DNA of 64,000 nt. Origin: Elephas maximus indicus (lineage: Eukaryota; Chordata; Mammalia; Proboscidea; Elephantidae). Location: NCBI RefSeq assembly GCF_024166365.1, contig NC_064820.1, positions 53,421,501 through 53,485,500 on the forward strand, written 5' to 3'. Below the pieces are notes generated by a model. It ran no database searches. It worked only from the letters and a program-made list of their open reading frames with translations, and had not been told where the DNA came from. The position numbers were made by a program, and so were the translations under genes. Positions 31,627-42,009 of this stretch are shown here, in pieces. Each line of letters begins with the position of its first letter. Position 1 is the first letter of the stretch.

Positions 31627-33236
31627 TACCACATACAAATACCCTGGCAAAGCATGGAGGCCAAGACTCCTGGTCTGGGGTAATGAAAATACTCAGCATC
31701 CTCCAGTGAGCTGTCCCTCTGCTCAAGTTCAAGGAGTAACAATTTCTCAAGAGGCTCCAATTAGATCGTTTCAAAAATAAGCACTGCCCCTTCCCCACTA
31801 CCTACACTACTACACACAGGGGGACTTAGGTGTCTTGGCTACACTGCTTCACCCTGCTATATGACACACCGGGTCTACATTTGGGTTTGGGTACACTATC
31901 AACACTACCAACTATGCCAAGGACCAGAACGGCCCTGCTCAGGTTAGCAACTCCAGGTGAGACATGTTTCTTATCCAGGGGTTTGCATTCTAATTTCACT
32001 AAATTCAGTAAAAATCAACTTAGTATTTTTTGAAGAAATCTCTCTTCAGCCCTGGGATGTCTGCTTTCTCCTCTTTTTCTCAGCTTGCTCCCGCTCCTCA
32101 GAGGCCAAGACACACCTGCTGAGATCAAATGCCACCACAGCTGCTCCAGGCTCAAAACCGAAGTCTCTACTCCCACGGGACACCTCCCCCCTGGAGTCCA
32201 CTGTGCCGTCCATGCCAGGTATGCCCGAGTGGGGCAGTTCTGCTTTGAAAGTGTCCATCAAACCCACCATCTCAGAGCTGCCTTCGGAAGCAGCAAGAAC
32301 CTCTAGGTGTGATGACAGACTGAGCGGCCCTGAGCATCCCAGGAAGACACACTCCTCATCCGACCTCAAAGGGCAGGACATTACGCACGTGCTTCCTCAG
32401 ACGCACTGGAAAAGGGCGAAGAATTTTTCTCCAAGTCAGACCAAGAACTCATAAAACGTAGCATTCCAGATTGGGCAGGGAGTGATTTCCCGTGACTGTA
32501 AGAAATGTTCTGTAGTGGTTCTCAGGGAGCTGTAGACATCCAGCTTCATTCCTGGAGGTGGAAGCGGGGCCGCACCTGCTCTTCCCAGCCCAGTTGTGCA
32601 GAGGGGATGTCTTCACAATGAGCCACTGAGGTGCGCAGGGACAGAGCAGGGCCCGGACACATCCTCCTGCTGCCTGTCTCCCTCAGCGCATTCGGCTGAA
32701 AAAGACCCGCTGGGGCTCGGCTCTGAGTCAGTCCCTTCCACCGGGCCATCTCCCTGCAGTGGGCAGGCGTTTCGATCTTGTGGAGCGAAGCCTGCCTAGC
32801 GCCCCAACAGAATGCCGCACCCTGGGCCCTCTGCGCGTGCTCACCACTCAGCTGCGCCCCCCATTCCACACCCCCCCCCCGCCCTCCTCCTCCCAGTCTC
32901 TCTTTTGAGGATCTGGGTTCACCACCCTAGGAGACTGCAACCCTCGGCAACTGTCACCGCACTGCCTGAGAGCACAGATTACACAGAAACAAGTGAGAGG
33001 AGACACAGTGTGAATTCAAATATTGGTCCTCCGTGGAAACTTGAAAGGGAGCTGTGCTTGCTTTGAAGAGATCAAAGTGAAATTTGCCCTTAGCGGCTTG
33101 TCAGACCGCTCCTTACAGGAACACTGACGGGGACAGAGAAGGCTGGGTGTGGGCCTGTGGGACCCGGGAGCCCACTTGTCTCCCTGCAGTGTGGCCGTGG
33201 TGCCTCTTCACACGGGCAGGTGTCCCCGGCCCCCGC

Positions 33237-33755
33237 TTACTTGGCCTTCACCACCTGTTCGTATGGGGGCGGCGGCGTGTTGCAGTAGGACGGGGGCGGA
33301 GGGTAGGCAGTGCTTCCCTGGGGTGAATTGGGTTGGACCTGGAACGCCATCGCCATGGGATTCCCAGCAGGGTTCAAGCCTGGTCCTCCGGGGTCGGTGT
33401 AATACGGCGGCCCTGGCTGCTGGGCTCCTGCAGCAGAGTTCGGGGGCTGCCTGGTGTAGGACACGTTGAACGCAGGCTCCTCAATCAGTGGTGGGGGGTA
33501 CATCCGCCTCCGGATGAAGAAGCCGGCACCACAGCAGAAGAGCACACCCATCATCAGGAGGAACCAGAAATACCAGAGCCTCTGGATGGAGAGCGCCCGT
33601 ACACAGCATCTGGAGCCACAGCAGTCCTCATAGGAGCGGCATATATAATACGTCGGATAAAGTCCTTCAAAATACCAGCAATGCTTTTTGGCCTCTGTGC
33701 ACTCCGCCAGCAGCGCGAGCAGCAGCGCCGCGAGCGTCCAGGGCAGGCGGCTCAT
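33237..33755 (-). CDS. VOPP1: VOPP1 retrogene, intact 172-residue ORF
   Basis: VOPP1 (ECOP/GASP, WBP1/VOPP1 family) is a small vesicular/lysosomal type I membrane protein with reported pro-survival effects and binding to the WW-domain protein WWOX. The ORF is the family's usual 172 residues. Residues 1-22 form a signal peptide. The lumenal Cys-rich part is 23-60, with KKHCWYFEG and CCGSRCC (45-51). The membrane span is about 61-81 (LWYFWFLLMMGVLFCCG), followed by RRR (82-84). The cytosolic Pro-rich tail ends with PPxY motifs PPSY (154-157) and PPPY (162-165). From memory, the mature part is almost identical to human VOPP1; differences cluster in the signal peptide and tail. The start ATG has G at -3; the stop is TAA. 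There is no frameshift or early stop. Whether it is expressed is unknown; it may be a functional retrogene or just a recent copy. Confidence 0.9.
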   Translation of the reverse strand: MSRLPWTLAALLLALLAECTEAKKHCWYFEGLYPTYYICRSYEDCCGSRCCVRALSIQRLWYFWFLLMMGVLFCCGAGFFIRRRMYPPPLIEEPAFNVSYTRQPPNSAAGAQQPGPPYYTDPGGPGLNPAGNPMAMAFQVQPNSPQGSTAYPPPPSYCNTPPPPYEQVVKAK

Positions 33756-33893
33756 TGCTCCTCTGCGTCTTCTCCGGGCGCGCCCGGCTCTCGGGGTCGT
33801 AGGCGCGGGTCAGCGGCGCGTCCCCCGCATGGCGGGCGCGGGCAGGAGCGGCGATCCGCAGCCGGAGCCGGCAATCGCTGGGGACGCGAGACC
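33756..33893 (-). promoter_or_regulatory. CpG-rich 5' UTR of the retrocopy
   Basis: By eye about 25 CpG dinucleotides occur in 138 bp, against an AT-rich CpG-poor background. It is the transported 5' UTR of VOPP1 and could act as a small CpG-island promoter, though no TATA or initiator element is evident. It ends directly at the target duplication. Confidence 0.6.
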
Positions 33894-33907
33894 GCCAATT
33901 GACTTTT
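33894..33907. repeat. Target-site duplication, right copy
   Basis: gccaattgactttt, identical to 30607-30620. Confidence 0.93.
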
Positions 33908-34174
33908 GTATACCCTGAAACCATGGTCCCCAGACCCCTGCCCGTGCTACTCAGTCCCTTGAAGTGTTTGGTTGTATTCAGGAAAGTTCTTAGATTTTGG
34001 TTTAGTCTGGTTGTGCTGACTTCCCCTGTATTGTGTGTTGTCCTTCCCTTCATCTAAGGTAATTTTTATCTATTATATAGTTAGTGGTTACCCCTCTCCC
34101 TCCCACCCCACTCTTGTAACCAGCAAAGAATGTTTTCTTCTGTGTTTAAACCATTTCTTGAGTTCTTATAATAA
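33908..34174 (-). mobile_element. L1 LINE 3' UTR, part right of the retrocopy
   Basis: 'gtataccctgaaaccatggt' onward matches the reverse complement of 42900-43165 and the sequence at 1-250. The element is truncated near 34174, at about the ORF2 stop. Confidence 0.85.
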
Positions 34175-34265
34175 TGACAACCTCAACCTTTTCTCCATTT
34201 ATCACGATGTTGCTTATTGGTCCAGTTGTGACGATTTTTGTTTTCTTTATGTTGAGGTATAATCC
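34175..34265 (-). mobile_element. RTE-clade LINE, 90-bp fragment
   Basis: 'tgacaacctcaaccttttct' to 'atgttgaggtataatcca' matches the RT-thumb segment also seen at 2345-2440 and 63677-63765. Confidence 0.8.
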
Positions 34266-34955
34266 ATTTCACACCCACTAATACGGCTAAAATTGAAAAG
34301 ATTGATAACACTAAACATTGGCAAGGCTATACGGCAGCAGGAATGCCCATGCATTGCTAGTAGGAATATAAAACAGACCAAACATTTTAGAGAATTGCTA
34401 AACATTACAGAACATTAGAGAATAAAGGTAAATATTCATCTACCATTTGACCCAGCAAAGAGAAATGAAAACATAAGTTCACAAAAAAACTCACACAAAA
34501 ACATTCATAACAGCTTTATTCAAAACCAAAAACTAGTAACTCAAAAGCCCACGAACATGTGAGAGTGTAAGTAAATTGTGGTATATTCATACAATGGATT
34601 ATTTATTACACAACAATGAAAAAGATCAAGCTACTTCATGTAACAGCATGAATGGATCTCAAAAATATTGTTAAGCAAAGAATGCCAAGAATAGAAGAGT
34701 ATATATGTACTCTATGTCTCAACTCCTATGAAGTCCCAAATCAAGCAAATGTATGATGATAGAATCCAGAAAGTGATTGCCTATGGTGGGGTGGTGGTGG
34801 TGAGACTGCCTGGAAAGGGGCTTGAAGGAACTTCCTGGAGCGATGGAAATATTCTCCATTTTGTTTTGGGTGGTGGGTTCATGGATGTGTAAAATTATCA
34901 AAGTTTTAAATTCTGTGCATTTTTGAACATATTAGTTGTATATAAATAAAAAAAT
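34266..34955 (+). mobile_element. Old L1 LINE, 3' end
   Basis: Plus-strand landmarks are 'ggcaaggctatacggcagca', 'catttgacccagcaaagaga', 'gtggtatattcatacaatgg' and 'gaatggatctcaaaaatatt', then a 3' UTR ending in an A-rich tract near 34950. All frames are broken. Confidence 0.75.
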
Positions 34956-35440
34956 AATCCTTAGATTATTATAAATTGAATTTATATTCTTTGCCAAGCA
35001 CTGTGCTAGTGGCTTCATAAACAGTATCTATAAACAAAAGAGTCCTTAGGTGGCACAAACAGTTAAGTGCACAACTACTAGCCGAAAGGCTGGTAGTTAA
35101 AACACACCCAGAGGCAGTTTGGAAGACAGACCTGAGAATCTGTTTCTAAAAGATCAACCTTGAAAACCCTATGAAGCAGTTCTACTCTGCATACATGGGG
35201 TCACCGTAATTTGGAATCAACATAACAACAATGTCTATAAACAAACCTACCAATCCTGTGGGATAGGTATTTTTTTCTTTAACATATGAAGAAATTGAAA
35301 CTCATTAGATTAACTCCATGAAACTCATATGAATAGTAAAATGACAGAAATGAGATTTAAACCAAGGTTTGACTCCAAAACTCATGTTCTTTTTAAATGC
35401 CATACAACCTCCGCTTTCATAACGAATGCCTATTATAGCT
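34956..35440 (-). mobile_element. MIR element interrupted by an AfroSINE
   Basis: 34985-35026 ('gccaagcactgtgctagtgg') and 35246-35440 ('ctgtgggataggtatttttt', 'gaagaaattgaaactcatta') are two halves of one reverse-oriented MIR, with the SINE at 35039-35233 between them. Confidence 0.6.
35039..35233 (+). mobile_element. AfroSINE, subtype C, nested in MIR
   Basis: The head 'gagtccttaggtggcacaaa' and middle 'cagaggcagtttggaagaca' identify the subtype. An exact 12-bp duplication tctataaacaaa lies at 35027-35038 and 35234-35245. Confidence 0.92.
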
Positions 35441-36057
35441 CCTAATGATAAAATAAACAGGCTTGGGAATCTGAGGACGCAGTTGAAATAAATGGAGCTG
35501 ATATGATCTGATGTCTGAAATTTTGTTTGTAAGAATTTATATGTCACAGAGAGAAGCACAAAAGGATTTTGAGCACAATAATGAACTCTTATAACACTTA
35601 TTATGCAAATAATCTGAATATGAACTATTTTAAGAAGGTAAGTTATTTGGTGCATGGACCTGTTTGAATAAATCACTTTATGATCTGTTCTTTTCATAGA
35701 ATTACAATTGTCAAAAGTGTGTAGCCAGAGAGGTATTTTTTCTCCTTCTATTGTTCCTTGCTAAAATAGCACCTTATACTTGGAGAAAGCAACTGTAGAA
35801 ATGTGGAGAACAAATATTCGTAAATAATACTGGAGTAAATGATATAACTAGAGAAACTTACCAAAATTATTTTTCCATAAATGAGTCCCCCTCGCTCTTT
35901 GTCACAGTGCCCAGATTTCTCTATTACAGATTCATATCTTTTAGAGTTTGAAAGTTTTTTGTTTTTTTGTTTTTTTGCTCCTGAATACCTTATTGAAATG
36001 TAAATTCCTCTTGGAAGAGGTGAAATAGTAAACATTACCAGTAGAAACAGAAGTCTG
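35441..36057. other. Unassigned sequence
   Basis: Nothing recognisable except a (GTTTTTT)n-type tract at 35958-35977. Confidence 0.4.
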
Positions 36058-36227
36058 TGGAAACCCTGGTGGTGTAGTGGTTAAGAGCTACAGCTGCCTG
36101 CCAAAATGTTGGCAGAGGTTCGAATCCACCAGCCTTTCCTTGGAAACTGTATGAAGTAGTTCTAGTCTGTCCTGTAGTGTTTCTATGAGTTGGAATTGAC
36201 AGCAACAGGTTTGGTTTTGGTTTTGGT
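36058..36227 (+). mobile_element. AfroSINE, subtype A
   Basis: The head is 'aaaccctggtggtgtagtgg' with B box 'gaggttcgaatccacc'. The tail is shortened before 'gacagcaacaggtttgg', followed by (GGTTTT)n. Confidence 0.9.
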
Positions 36228-36284
36228 GGATTAGGAAGCAGAAAAGAGAAGGCAATGTCAGAATAGGATAGTCTATACTGTTGC

Positions 36285-36536
36285 TGTTGTTAGCTGCCCT
36301 GGAGTCAGGCCCAACTCATGGTGACCTCATGCAAAATGAAAGAAAATGTTGCCCTGGTCGGTTGTGGATTGGATCGTGGTGATCCTGAAAGCTCGGCTGA
36401 AACCTGTTCAGCATCATAGAAACAGTCAAGTCTGTACTGACAGATAGTGACTGTGCATGAGGGTACATTGGCTAGGAATTGAACTCAGGTCTCCTGCGTG
36501 AAAGGCAAGAGTTCTACCACTGAACCACCAATGCCC
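36285..36536 (-). mobile_element. tRNA-Gly-headed SINE with an RTE-like tail
   Basis: The minus strand begins with a 71-nt tRNA-like head (36464-36534). A body of about 120 bp follows, then a tail 'gaggtcaccatgagttgggc' ending 'agctaacaacaacagcaac'. That tail is the same type of 3' end as in the RTE LINE and AfroSINEs here. This is the only copy of this composition in the window. Confidence 0.7.
36464..36534 (-). pseudogene. tRNA-Gly(GCC)-like pseudogene forming a SINE head
   Basis: Exactly 71 nt, starting gcattggtggttcagtggta and ending ccaatgta. Against the canonical tRNA-Gly(GCC), recalled from memory, I count about 12 differences, nearly all C-to-T or G-to-A. The acceptor, D arm and T-arm box B ('gagttcaattc') are recognisable. 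The anticodon position reads TTC instead of GCC, so it should not be called a working tRNA-Gly gene. Confidence 0.7.
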
Positions 36537-36540
36537 CCCC

Positions 36541-37230
36541 ATCAGTCTATATTGCAGGAGCATATATAGCCTGAAATATCAATGGCTTTACACAAGACTT
36601 ATTTCTCACTCACAGTTTCTGCCAAAGGATGTGGCTTATATCACCTCTACAATATCCCCTTGATCAGAACTCAGTCTCATAGTCCCACTTATTACAGAGG
36701 ATGCTGGGAAATAGATTCCTATGTGCCCAGGCATAGAAAATAAAATAATGAACACACAACATTGTCTATTGCATAGCAGAGTTTTCATCAGTGGTGAGAG
36801 GGACACTGAAAGTGAGTTGGGAAATACTACTAATATGAATTTAACCAATTTCAGGAAACATCTAGGATGGCCTGCCTTATATAAAAATGTAAAATTTAGA
36901 AATTACAGCAACCACATTCCACATATACCTTCTCCCAGTGTTGCTTTCTGTCATCAGCATGGGTGTTGACTGCTGTTTTGATTGCTCCGTCTTGTTAACT
37001 CTCAAAGCTTATCCTCAAAAAAAGATTTAATCTTTTCTACTAAGTCATAGGGAATTCACTGTTAGTAACATGACCATGCATACTTTCCTATCTTGTTCAC
37101 ATCTCTAAGAAGTTAATAGATTGGATTATGTTTTGTTCATTTTTTCAAGTAATGTGGACCCAAGAGAATGCTACCTATTTTAATTTTGTACAAAAGGGAA
37201 ACATTTCATTTACAGATTCTGTATACTCAA
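36541..37230. other. Unassigned sequence
   Basis: No gene or confident repeat. Confidence 0.4.
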
Positions 37231-37395
37231 TGGCACCCTGGTGGCACAGTGGTTAAGAGTTATGGCTACTAACCAAAAGGTGGGCATTTCAAATCTGCCA
37301 GCTGCTGCTTGGAAACCCTAATAGGGTAGTTCTACTCTGTCCTACAGGGTTGCTATGAGTCGAAATCGACCCAACAACAATGTCAGTTGCTTTGG
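37231..37395 (+). mobile_element. AfroSINE, subtype A
   Basis: The head is 'caccctggtggcacagtggt' and the tail 'tgctatgagtcgaaatcgac', with an AACAACAA end. The B box is eroded ('gcatttcaaatctgcc'). Confidence 0.9.
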
Positions 37396-40300
37396 ATTAC
37401 TGGGCTGGACTTCCAGGAAAAAGAGATATAAAGGAAAATGAAATGTGAATTGCAATCGAATTGATATTCATTTATTTAAATAATCCTTATGGCTTAGAGA
37501 TTTTCCAAGTCTTCTTCTCCTGATTTACAATTACAATGAATGTGCCATTGAGCAGTTAAAAGACAGTGAATGAAATTTTGTTTTTGTTTATTTGAAAATC
37601 ATCTTTATATATCATTTTAGATATCATTTTATCACTAAGTAGAAAGATTTAAGCAAATAACTTCTACTTAGCTCTGGAATATCTTTTCATCAGGATAAGG
37701 TGATAAAAAAATGAATTCTTTACAGACACTTCAAAAGGTTTTACCATTCTTTTACACAAAACACTGTTTTGCATCATCTTATGTAATAAGAATTGATAGC
37801 TCAATTCAGTAAGATATTTACAGTAATTACTCCTGACACTGTCACAAAAATCTAAGTGCTCAACAAATATTTCACAAATATAATGAAGATGGTTATACAT
37901 GTGACGCCTCATTGTATTTCTTTGCAGGTGTAGCAGAATGCCTGATGATTCCAGTAACTGTAGAAGTCAATTGGCAGGTGATAAATTATTTTCACAAAAT
38001 GGTTGAATCAATATCAGCCTCAGAGTAAAAAAACAGTGTTGGCCTTATTATTAGTAGAGCAACACTGATTGTTTCTGAAGTCATTGCTTTCTAAGTATGA
38101 GAGTTAAATAAATCATGGGGTTATTAAGGCCTGGAGAGAATGGCCCCCAAATAAGAAGGTGAGTTTCCTGTACATTATGAATGAAAACCAAAGCTAAAAC
38201 CACCACCACCACGGCAACATCCATCTTCTAATTTCTTATAATCACATGCATTTGGTTGTTAAGGATTTGATAGAAATAGTGTTTTATACCTTGTCATTTA
38301 GATGGAAAATTCTGGTCACGTTGAGTATTTCTTTCAGGATGCATGGCTTTGATGACTTTGATCCCTGTTCTCTTTCTTTTTGTCTTGGTGGTCATAATGC
38401 AATAATTTGTAAGAATAGGGAGATGATGAGGCTGAATAGAACAGCTGTGTGATTGATCATTGCAGTGGTCAGAATCCAGAGGGCCGAATCAGCTAACTGG
38501 GGTGAGGATTAGCTCAGGGAAACTGCTGGTTGATGAGCACTGCCTCTTCTGAGCTCCAACACAACATGACTCGTCCTTCAACCAATGCATCTGAAATATG
38601 AGATTGTGGGACGAACTTGACTCAAAGTGAGGGTGCTTTCCCGAAGGAAAGGAAAAATTAGAGAGTGAGAAAAAAAGGCTTGATTATAAGCACTATGATT
38701 AGGACCATGATGACTACAGTTCAAGTCAAAGCATAAAAGTCTTTTGGTTGTGTTTTCTTTTTTTTTCCCCCCTCGAAACAGGCATCAGTGAACACAGCAG
38801 ATGCAGGCTTGACTATCCTCAGCGGTGACCTTTGTTCAATCTAAATCTAACCTCCTTATAATCTTAGTCATTCAAATGTTTGGAATAAGATTTTAAGAAG
38901 AAAAGAATATATATATATATATGTATATCATGAAAATACTAATACATGTGCTTTCTAAAGGTTATGGGGGTGGGGGGGCAATGTAGTGGTTATATTTCCC
39001 AAAACAGTACAAATTTAAAGTTAAGCTGAATAAAGTCTATCTTTTTATTAAGAAGTCAATGCTCAGCATGCAGATCAGACAAGCATTACTTCAGGTAGGA
39101 AATCTTTCTTCCAGCTTCATCCCTAAACACTTAACTTCCTCAGTTCATATATACCATACATTTCATAAATGGAGAAGAAGCCTCTCACTCCAATTTAAAT
39201 CCAACTGGCAAACCTGCAAAGATCATATTTCTTTATTTTCTAATGTTTCTTTCTAATCATTCTTTCCTGGTATGAGCTTTTGTATGTGGGAATCTTAAGG
39301 GTAAGGGAGGGGTTTATATTTGGGAGTCATTAAAGGGGAGATGAAAGTAAGCAAACCGAACTTTGGGTTCTTTAATTTTTTTCTAAGTATACAATTTCGT
39401 TCCTATTGCTTCAGGAATGAAAAAAATCGATCACATGAAAGCCCATGTGAATAATTTAATTCCCAATAACATGCTTCCTAGATCTGACCAAATTCTAACC
39501 TATGTTTGGAATAAATTTATAACATAAGAGAAGTAAACTTGTCTGAAGCATTAGAATACTTTTTGGTGCAGAAAAGGAGTTTTGAAACATCAGTTATTTT
39601 TTTTTAACTGGAGAAATGGAATTTTCTGAAATTGATAACAGTGTAGGGCTTGTATATAAATTAATGTCTGTTTCTCGATAATTTTCTAAATGTTATTTAT
39701 AAGTGGAACTCATAAAAGAGAAGATAGTCTTTATCTTTCCAGATCAATTCCTCAAATTTTCCACTGTTAAGAAGCCATTCCATCTCTGAATTATTCACTG
39801 CCACAATAAACATTTATTGTAGATTGATTTGCTGATCTATGTATAGTAAGTACCAGAATCAGTCTTCATGGCAGTGGATCAAAACCTTCCATTTTCATAA
39901 TACAAAATTCATAAAAACTAAAATAGGCAAATCAAATTTTCCCAAAACATTTGGCTTACTGATAAGGATCTCATCATTTCTAGAGCCTGAAAAGTGGCAT
40001 ATTTTTAATTTAATTAAATGCTAACTTGAACATTTGAATGCACTTTTTCCAAGGCTGCATTTTAATCTATATACCTAAGTAATTCTGAATTCAAACTGGA
40101 AATGTGCGCAATAATATAACAATTAGCTCAACAATTACTCTTGATTCTTCATAAATCACTCTTGATACTCACAGTGTTTAGAATGTGGCCCAATAATTCT
40201 ACACTGGAATATTGAGATAAGATAGTTTGTCCAGATGAAAATAAGCCATTTCTTAGGTGTTAAAATTACCTATTTACTAAGTTTAATAGGAGACTAGAAA

Positions 40301-40590
40301 TTTCATATATCAAAGAGCATAAAGAAGATGTTGAACATGAAGGAAAAAATGTTGGTGAAAAGGCAAGGATAAAGCATCATGATTTTGAATCCATATAACT
40401 GAAAAACTCATGTGAAGAAATATATTTATTTTATATGTATATTTACATTGATAAGAATAAATTGATAAATTACCTAGAAATAGACCAAGTCTGAACACAG
40501 CAAATAATTTCCCATCAAAATTGCCCAAAAGGGGGAAAAAAAATGAACTGATTCAGGAGGCTGAGGATGCTTTCACTGAGTATTCAAGAA
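37396..40590. other. 3.2-kb stretch with no recognisable transposon
   Basis: This is the longest part of the window without a repeat I can name. Simple tracts only: (CCA)n at 38197-38212, T/C run at 38758-38773, (AT)n at 38910-38923 and a G-run at about 38966-38980. No convincing ORF or splice-site pair was found. It may be ordinary unique intergenic DNA or hold conserved regulatory sequence; sequence alone cannot say. Confidence 0.5.
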
Positions 40591-40745
40591 TAGGAAGAAA
40601 TTTTTTCATTCATTCAGTGAATATTTTCTGTGTACCCTCATACTACGTATCAGATACCAGGACTAGAGTGATGAACAAATTGAATAGAATGTCTATACTC
40701 TCATGGAATTTCCAGTCTAGCAGAGGAGACAGACCCGAATTGAAT

Positions 40746-41426
40746 TGTAGTTGTTGTTAGGTACCACAGAGTCAGTTCCTACTCATAGCGACCCCATTCA
40801 CAACAGGAGGAAACAATGCCCAGTCCTACACCATCCTCAAAATTGTTGCTATGTTTGAGCCCATTGTTGCAGCCACTCTGTCAATCTATCTCCTTGAGGG
40901 TCTTCCTCTTTTTTTCTGACCCTCTACTTTCCCAAGCATGATGTCCTTCTCCAGGGACTGGGCCCTCCTGATAACATGTCCAAAGTATGTGAGAAGTCTC
41001 TCCATCCTCTCTTCCAAGGAGCCCTCTGGCTGTATTTCTTCCAAGACAGACCTGTTTGTTCTTCCGGTAGTCCATGGTATATTCAATATTCTTCACCAAT
41101 ACCATAATTCAAAGACATCGATTCTTTTTTAGGTCTTCTTTATTCATTGTCCAGGTTTCGCATGCATATGAGGCGATTGAAAATATCATGGCTTGGGTCA
41201 GGCACACTTCTAGTCCTTAAAGTGACATCTTTGCTTTTTAACACTTTAAAGAGGTCTTTTGTAGCAGATTTCCCCAAAGCAATATGTCATTTGATTTCCT
41301 GTGCTGCTTCCATGGGCGCTGACGATGGATACAAGTAAAATGAAATCTTTGATAAGTTCAATATTTTCTGTGTTTATCATGATGTTGCTTATTGGTCCAG
41401 TTGTGAGGATTTTTATTGTCTTTACA
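40746..41426 (-). mobile_element. RTE-clade LINE, 5'-truncated but complete 3' end
   Basis: The minus strand encodes the RTE C-terminal block, MNIPWTTGRTNRSVLEEIQP and LTYFGHVIRR (about 40890-41086), and ends at 40746 with the AAC-repeat tract. An 8-bp repeat aattgaat flanks it (40738-40745, 41427-41434). One of the better-preserved RTE copies here, but out of frame in places and lacking the RT core and endonuclease. Confidence 0.85.
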
Positions 41427-41452
41427 AATTGAATAGATGTTCTATTAACCCT

Positions 41453-41647
41453 GGAGTCTCTTGGTGGTGCAAATGGTTAATGCCCTTAGCTGCTAACAAA
41501 AAGGTTGATGGTTGGAGTCTACCCAGAGGTGCCTCAGAAGACAGATCTGCTTCTGAAAAATCAGTCATCAAAAACCCTGTGGATCACAGTTCTCTTCTGA
41601 CATATATGGGATCACAGTGAGTCAGAATCCACTTGACAGGAACTGGA
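41453..41647 (+). mobile_element. AfroSINE, subtype C
   Basis: The head is 'ggagtctcttggtggtgcaa' and the middle 'gaggtgcctcagaagacaga'. The tail is 'cacagtgagtcagaatccac'. Flanks are approximate repeats attaaccct and attaccct. Confidence 0.88.
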
Positions 41648-42009
41648 ATTACCCTAGTGTTTAGTTTTAGTCTGAAATGTCAGTGAAGAAAGAAATGATT
41701 CAGCTAATAACAGAAGGATAAGGAGTTAACCAAGTCAAGGAAAGGGTACAAGTATTCCAGGTAGAGGAAATAGAGGCAAAGGACTAGGGTAGGAGCCAGC
41801 ATGACCCACTCAAGAAACTCAGAGGAATTACTGGGGCAAAGAGAGAGAAGGAAACAGTGTGAGGTGGGAGAGGTGAACCTTGTATGATCTTATAGGCCTT
41901 GTTAAGAACTGTGTTTATTTTTTGTTGCTGTTGTTTTTTTATTCCAAGAACACTCGGTGTTTAAAAGCTTTTATTTATTTATTTTTTTAAGGGAGTACTG
42001 TGATCAGAC

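Larger units (their letters stand above)
30621..33893 (-). other. VOPP1: Processed retrocopy of a full-length VOPP1 mRNA
   Basis: This minus-strand block has all features of an L1-mediated retrocopy. It has no introns, and a poly(A) tail (poly-T at about 30617-30637) lies 8-19 bp downstream of two AATAAA hexamers. The full coding region (33237-33755), a long 3' UTR and a CpG-rich 5' UTR reaching 33893 are present. A 14-bp duplication of the target L1 sequence brackets it. The ancestral VOPP1 gene is multi-exon, which is why a contiguous ORF indicates retroposition. An AfroSINE (31421-31626) lies in the 3' UTR. CpGs in the 5' UTR are largely kept, so the copy is either young or kept unmethylated. 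Confidence 0.93.

Noticed and set aside
31957-32454. 165-codon open frame on the plus strand
   Set aside because: It is antisense to the 3' UTR of the VOPP1 retrocopy, with no similarity I recognise and no context. Open frames are expected in GC-richer UTR sequence.
33333-33902. 189-codon plus-strand open frame
   Set aside because: It is the antisense shadow of the VOPP1 coding region and its GC-rich 5' UTR.
33667-34053. 128-codon minus-strand frame covering the retrocopy 5' UTR
   Set aside because: It begins in L1 3' UTR sequence and crosses the target duplication, so it is an accident of the insertion. VOPP1 itself uses another frame.
36464-36534. A working tRNA-Gly gene
   Set aside because: The anticodon position reads TTC, about a dozen positions differ, and it is continuous with a SINE body and tail. 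It is a SINE head.
37915-37985. A possible short exon ('tttctttgcag' acceptor-like, then 'ggcag|gtgata' donor-like)
   Set aside because: The donor is poor, the interval has an immediate stop in one frame, and there is no neighbouring exon or known protein match. Such pairs are common by chance.
40881-41105. Two overlapping minus-strand frames as small genes
   Set aside because: Both are frames of the RTE LINE C-terminal region, split by a frameshift.
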